64,000 nt of DNA from NCBI RefSeq assembly GCF_039832105.1, contig NZ_JBDOHS010000014.1, positions 1 through 64,000 of the forward strand. Direction: 5' to 3'. The DNA comes from Dorea_A sp016295505. GTDB taxonomy: Bacteria > Bacillota > Clostridia > Lachnospirales > Lachnospiraceae. Below are positions 59,964 through 64,000 of this stretch, piece by piece. The number at the start of each line of letters is the position of its first letter. Position 1 is the stretch's first letter. A model generated the notes under the pieces. That model saw nothing but the letters and a program-made list of their open reading frames with translations, made no database searches and was not told the DNA's origin. The position numbers were made by a program, and so were the translations under genes.

Positions 59964-60869
59964 CTATTTTGCAAGTTCCAGCATCCGCTCAAGAGGCTTT
60001 TTGGATGCTTCTCGAAGCTCTTCTGTGACAAGAATCTCATTGTCGCCGGTTTCAAGAACATGCAGAATCTTTTCTAATGAGTTTTTCTTCATATTCGGAC
60101 ATGTCGGAACAGACTCCGGGAAATAAAACTTCTTATCCGGATTATCTTTATGTAATTTGTATGAAACTCCTTCCTCTGTACAGATGATGAATTCCTGATC
60201 TTCACTCTCTGTTGCATACTTGATGATTCCGGATGTGCTTCCGATATAATCAGAGATCTCCAGAATCTCACCTCTGCACTCCGGATGTGACAGTATCTTT
60301 GCTTCCGGATGCTCTGCTTTTACTTTCAGAACGTCTTCAGCCTCTATTCTTTCATGTGTAGGGCAGAAGCCTTCGTTATATACAAAATTCTTCTCCGGAA
60401 CCTGTCCTGCTATGTAATGTGCCAGGTTTCTGTCCGGAATAAAGAATATATTCTTATTCGGAAGTGCCTTTACAATCTTGACTGCATTGGCGGAAGTTAC
60501 ACACACATCAGAATACTGTTTCAGATCTGAAGTAGAATTAATGTAACATACAACTGCCAGATCCTCATAAGTATCCCGCATCTTCTGTATCGTCTCTGCA
60601 TTCGCCATATGTGCCATCGGACAGTCTGCTCCAAGATCCGGCATCAGCACCGTCTTTTCCGGATTCAGAGTCTTGGCGCTTTCACCCATGAATTCCACGC
60701 CGCAGAATACGATTGTCTGTTCCTTCAGACTGACAGCCACTTTGCTGAGATAAAAAGAATCTCCGATATAATCTGCGATATCCTGTACCTCCGGTCTCAC
60801 ATAATAATGTGCCAGAATCACTGCATTTTTCTCTTTTTTTAATTTTTTAATCCGATCAACAATATCCAT
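59964..60869 (-). CDS. nadA: Quinolinate synthase (NadA)
   Basis: This 301-aa 4Fe-4S enzyme condenses iminoaspartate with dihydroxyacetone phosphate. It has NAVILAHYYVRPEVQDIADY, DLAVVCYINSTSDLKQYSDV with an early Cys, the HPECRGEILEISDY Cys and the late VPTCPNMKKNSLEKI Cys. First gene of the nad operon. Confidence 0.96.
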   Translation of the reverse strand: MDIVDRIKKLKKEKNAVILAHYYVRPEVQDIADYIGDSFYLSKVAVSLKEQTIVFCGVEFMGESAKTLNPEKTVLMPDLGADCPMAHMANAETIQKMRDTYEDLAVVCYINSTSDLKQYSDVCVTSANAVKIVKALPNKNIFFIPDRNLAHYIAGQVPEKNFVYNEGFCPTHERIEAEDVLKVKAEHPEAKILSHPECRGEILEISDYIGSTSGIIKYATESEDQEFIICTEEGVSYKLHKDNPDKKFYFPESVPTCPNMKKNSLEKILHVLETGDNEILVTEELREASKKPLERMLELAK

Positions 60870-60901
60870 AATCTTTTCTCCTCTTAACTCAAACTTTCCC
60901 T

Positions 60902-60940
60902 ATTATATCACTGTTATTTACATGTGACAAGACATATGTA
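60902..60940 (-). promoter_or_regulatory. nadA promoter with overlapping palindrome (candidate NiaR operator)
   Basis: On the minus strand TTGTCA (60925-60930) and TATAAT (60902-60907) are 17 bases apart. A 22-bp imperfect palindrome starting TACATGTGACAAGACATATG (60919-60940, 16 of 22 positions symmetric) covers the -35. niaR ends the operon, so this is the natural candidate for its binding site. A second ACACATGTGT palindrome sits near 61018-61027. Confidence 0.65.
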
Positions 60941-61071
60941 TTTACATTATTTTTTTAACAAATATGTATTTTTCTTAACATTTTACACAAAAATTACTCA
61001 TCGCAATGCTATAATATACACATGTGTTTTGTCAGATCAGGTAACTTACAGAAAGAGAGGTATATTTTGTT

Positions 61072-61914
61072 ATGATACAGCCTGTAAAAATGGAAGAGAT
61101 TGTTCACCACAACAATCTTTCGGCGAAAATCCTGCCGCAGACGCTGTCCGGTGATAACTTCCGTGTTCCTCCCCACTGGCACAAGGATATAGAACTCAAC
61201 CTCATACTGTCCGGTACTTCCCTCTCCATCGTCGATGGAAGACCATCCATATTGACTTCCGGTGACATGTGTGTCATCAACAGCAGAAAAATACATTCCG
61301 GAGATACCCCCGACGAATCCGTACCGATCAGATTAATTACGATTCAATGGGATTATGATTTTTTCACCAGATATTGCCCTGATTTTCCGAAGTATCAGTT
61401 TTCTCTGACCGGCCGGGCAGACATTCTTCCCGAAATACGCAGTCGAGTACTGCAGATTGCAGATCTCTATGCCGCAAAAAAGCCGTATTATGAGATGAAG
61501 ATCAGTGCGTTGCTTTTAGAGACCGGATATCTGTTACTCGAGCATTGTCTGGAAGAAAATCCATATTATTACGACTACGAAAGCACCCGGAAAGCAATAC
61601 AGATACAAAACGCCATCACTTATATGGAAGAAAACTATTCTCAACAGATATCACTTACACAGATTGCAGATCAGGCAAACATGTCTCCGGCATATTTCTC
61701 CAGAAAGTTCAAGCAGCTTACCGGCATCAATTTCTCCGAATGTCTGGCTCTGTATCGTGTACAGAAAGCCCGGGATGAACTGATGAACACAGAAAATACA
61801 ATGACAGAAATTGCCTTCAACAACGGTTTTGCCAATGTAAAATCATTTATACAATACTTCAGGAAACAATACCACACAACACCAAAGCAATATCAAAAAG
61901 CCCATAAAACTTAG
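61072..61914 (+). CDS. AraC-family regulator
   Basis: This 280-aa protein has an N-terminal cupin sensing domain (VPPHWHKDIELNLILSGTSL, GDMCVINSRKIHSG) and a C-terminal double HTH (ITYMEENYSQQISLTQIADQ, MSPAYFSRKFKQLTGINFSE, MTEIAFNNGFANVKSFIQYF). It is divergent from nadA and next to a sugar-type symporter and an oxidoreductase, so it probably activates those genes in response to a sugar. TATAAT at 61010-61015 with a poor -35 may be its own promoter. Confidence 0.92.
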   Translation: MIQPVKMEEIVHHNNLSAKILPQTLSGDNFRVPPHWHKDIELNLILSGTSLSIVDGRPSILTSGDMCVINSRKIHSGDTPDESVPIRLITIQWDYDFFTRYCPDFPKYQFSLTGRADILPEIRSRVLQIADLYAAKKPYYEMKISALLLETGYLLLEHCLEENPYYYDYESTRKAIQIQNAITYMEENYSQQISLTQIADQANMSPAYFSRKFKQLTGINFSECLALYRVQKARDELMNTENTMTEIAFNNGFANVKSFIQYFRKQYHTTPKQYQKAHKT

Positions 61915-61932
61915 TTTTACAGGGCTTTTTTT
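61895..61932 (+). terminator. Terminator after the AraC-family gene
   Basis: AAAAAGCCC (61895-61903) pairs with GGGCTTTTT (61922-61930), inner TAAAAC/GTTTTA pairing extends the stem, and a T run follows. The stem overlaps the stop codon. Confidence 0.85.
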
Positions 61933-62051
61933 CATGTATCCGGACAAAATATGACAATTTTCAGTCAATAGAAGGGAATACTTTCAGGCATTCTCCTGCT
62001 ACAATAAGAACAGAATCAGTTTATTTGATATTAACAGGAGGATAATTGGAA

Positions 62052-63377
62052 ATGGGAAAATGGAGAATGCGAATTGGCTACGGAGTTGCCGACCTTGCAT
62101 GTACATTAATTTTTTCAATGATAGCATCTTATCTGATGATCTTCTACACAGATGTCTTCGGAATCAGTGCCGCAGTCGCAGGAACGATGATGTTCCTTAC
62201 AAAGATAATAGAAGGATTTCTGGATATCCTGGCAGGTCTGATCATCGACCGTACCAATACCCGATGGGGACGCAACAGACCGTATTTCTTATTTGGAGCC
62301 ATACCGCTTGGTCTTGTCACCATTGCAGTTTTCTGCGCTCCCCCTCTTGAAGGAAGCAGTCGAATCATCTATGCCTTTTTGTCATATGTGCTTCTGAGCT
62401 TCATCTATGCGCTTGTGAATATTCCGCTCACCTCAATTCTTCCGACTCTGACATCAGATTCGAAAGAACGCACGGTGCTGGTCACTGCCCGTATGATCTT
62501 TTCCATGATTGCTGCTACCATTATTACAACTTTTACGACACCTCTGGTACATTACTTTGGAAATGGAAATTCCAGAAAGGGATATCTGATCACGGTATCC
62601 ATCTATGCTGTGACAGCTGCATTCCTTTTCTTTGTTACATTTAAAAATACAGAAGAGGTAATCCGCCCCGCTTCCAAGGGCGAAAACTCTTCCATTCGAA
62701 AGGATTTCCGGTCTCTGAATTCTCAGTGTCTGGTCATGTTTTTGCTTGGATTCTGCTATTTTTCCATGTTCAATATCCGGAGCACCTCGATCATCTATTA
62801 CTTTACCTACAATCTGGAAAGAGTAGAACTGATTCCGACCATCGGCCTTCTGGGAACCTTTTCCGGTCTTCCTGTACTGCTTTTGCTTCCATATATTACA
62901 GGCAAAATCGGAAAGCGCAATTCCGTAATTACCGGAGCAGCCATCTATATCGCCGGAACCCTGCTTATATTCGTCTCGGGCGACATCCTTCCTCTCCTGA
63001 TGTGTGGACTCGTCATCACCGGCTGCGGCATGTATCTGATCCAGGCAACTTTCTTTACAATCTGCCCGGATGTCATAGATTACTGTGAATACACAAGCGG
63101 CAAAAACATTGCCGGTATGATCACTGCATGCTCCGGTCTGCTCTCCAATACAGCCATGGGAGCCAGCAGTTCCATTCTGGGGCATCTTCTCAAAGCAGGC
63201 GGATATGTTGCCAATCAGAAGCAGACTGCATCTGCGCTAAGGAGTATCCAGATCAGTTTCATCTGGATCCCCATTGTCCTGTGTATCGCAATCATTCTGC
63301 TGATCCGGTTCTTCAGGCTGGATTCCATTATGCCAAAAGTTCAGAAAGAACTGGCGAAACGCCGGGCACTTTCTTAA
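62052..63377 (+). CDS. GPH-family sugar:cation symporter (MFS)
   Basis: This ~441-aa transporter has 12 hydrophobic segments and the glycoside-pentoside-hexuronide pattern: RIGYGVADLACTLIFSMIAS, ILAGLIIDRTNTRWGRNRPY (the D-R-x-T-R-W-G-R-x-R-P motif) and a C-terminal PDVIDYCEYTSGKN motif. It likely imports a glycoside or uronide with Na+ or H+. ATG at 62052, AGGAGG ten bases upstream. An unremarkable TACAAT lies at ~62000 with no good -35, as expected for an activator-dependent promoter. Confidence 0.93.
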   Translation: MGKWRMRIGYGVADLACTLIFSMIASYLMIFYTDVFGISAAVAGTMMFLTKIIEGFLDILAGLIIDRTNTRWGRNRPYFLFGAIPLGLVTIAVFCAPPLEGSSRIIYAFLSYVLLSFIYALVNIPLTSILPTLTSDSKERTVLVTARMIFSMIAATIITTFTTPLVHYFGNGNSRKGYLITVSIYAVTAAFLFFVTFKNTEEVIRPASKGENSSIRKDFRSLNSQCLVMFLLGFCYFSMFNIRSTSIIYYFTYNLERVELIPTIGLLGTFSGLPVLLLLPYITGKIGKRNSVITGAAIYIAGTLLIFVSGDILPLLMCGLVITGCGMYLIQATFFTICPDVIDYCEYTSGKNIAGMITACSGLLSNTAMGASSSILGHLLKAGGYVANQKQTASALRSIQISFIWIPIVLCIAIILLIRFFRLDSIMPKVQKELAKRRALS

Positions 63378-63412
63378 CCAAAAAAAATATCAAAAAGGAG
63401 AAAGACTATCTA

Positions 63413-64000
63413 TGAGTAAAAAACTAAAAATCGGTGTTGTCGGTATCAGTTTCGGTATGGAATTTGTCGCAATCTATAAAAAACATCCGGATGTTGCGTC
63501 CGTCGTCATTGCCGATACTGATGAGAGACTTCTTAAGATTGCACAGGAAAAATTCGGATTCCGCGAAGACGAATGCTTTACAGACATTCAGCCCATGCTG
63601 GATGATCCGGAAGTAGACGCCATCCATATCGTCACCCCGCCTGCAACACACGCAGAATTATCCATACGTGCACTGAATGCCGGAAAACACTGCGGGTGTA
63701 CCATTCCAATGGGAATGTCCTTAGAAGAACTGTATGCCGTCATTGAAGCCAGGAAAAAGTCCGGAAAGCAATATATGTTCCTGGAAACCACTGTATTTGG
63801 AAGAGAATTCTTCTATGTGCAGGATCTGTATAAAAAGGGCGAGTTGGGAAAAATCCAGTATATGAGCTGTGCCCATTATCAGGATATGGAAGGATGGCCA
63901 TCCTACTGGGAGGGTTATCCGCCACTGATGCATCCGACACATGCGATCGGACCGTGCCTCATGCTGCTTGGCCAATATCCTTCTGCAGTATATGCCAGAG
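63413..64000 (+). CDS. Gfo/Idh/MocA-family oxidoreductase, N-terminal part (cut by window end)
   Basis: The open frame to the right edge gives ~196 residues: an NAD-binding Rossmann start (KLKIGVVGISFGMEFVAIYK), DPEVDAIHIVTPPATHAELS, ALNAGKHCGCTIPMGMSLEE (position of the usual EKP motif, here TIPM) and YKKGELGKIQYMSCAHYQDM. Likely oxidises or epimerises a sugar or inositol-like compound imported by the symporter 36 bases upstream, from which it is probably co-transcribed. The EKP-to-IPM change is notable. Confidence 0.88.

Noticed and set aside
62454..63185. 243-aa minus-strand frame
   Set aside because: It is the antisense of the GPH symporter with no plausible start signal.

Overview
The window looks like a chromosome segment of a low-to-mid GC anaerobic gut Clostridium relative, most likely family Lachnospiraceae. 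Pointers: an anaerobic (early cobalt insertion type) cobalamin pathway, a T-box in front of pheST, a SpoIID-like protein, the Lys/Ala-rich DUF6465 protein, FeoA/FeoA/FeoB with a Cys-rich mini-protein, a NiaR-controlled nadABC operon and ATP-type PEP carboxykinase. No rRNA, tRNA or CRISPR array was seen.

Region 1 (1-15.3 kb) is an accessory island. It starts with a partial IS3-type element, an orphan operon (unknown 238-aa protein plus a frameshifted zinc-ribbon gene), the tail of a serine recombinase, and the 5' part of a group II intron that stops abruptly inside its reverse-transcriptase gene. Then comes a type I restriction-modification locus, all on the minus strand, transcribed hsdM - hsdS - a DUF3990/DUF3791-like pair - a half-size hsdS - hsdR - a second-lineage hsdS split by a ~2.6-kb IS91-like element - a truncated tyrosine recombinase. 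Repeated hsdS segments lie in direct orientation, which suggests exchange of target recognition domains. A 168-bp imperfect palindrome closes the island.

Region 2 (15.3-19.4 kb) is a ferrous iron uptake operon (feoA-feoA-feoB, Cys-rich mini-protein, Fur-like regulator) divergent from a DtxR-family regulator. A palindrome overlaps the -10 of the feo promoter.

Region 3 (19.4-34.9 kb) is a tightly overlapping 16-gene cobalamin operon on the minus strand: cbiD-L-F-G-H-(J-E-T fusion)-A-cobT-cobU-cobS-cobU'-cobC-cbiB-cobD-cbiP-cbiC. It covers most steps from precorrin-2/cobalt-sirohydrochlorin to cobalamin. Not in the window: a cobalt chelatase, cobalt transporter, corrinoid adenosyltransferase or recognisable cobalamin riboswitch.

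Region 4 (35-64 kb) is housekeeping: an M24 peptidase, a Cu/Zn-SOD-like protein, pheS-pheT-sppA-RDD-queA behind a T-box, YihY and SpoIID-like proteins, a promoter-and-terminator-bounded structured ncRNA, pckA, leuC-leuD-nhaC-thrC, a PHP phosphoesterase, small membrane proteins, ldh, a metal-permease-like protein, nadA-nadB-nadC-niaR, and finally a plus-strand sugar-use cluster (AraC regulator, GPH-type symporter, Gfo/Idh/MocA oxidoreductase cut by the window end).
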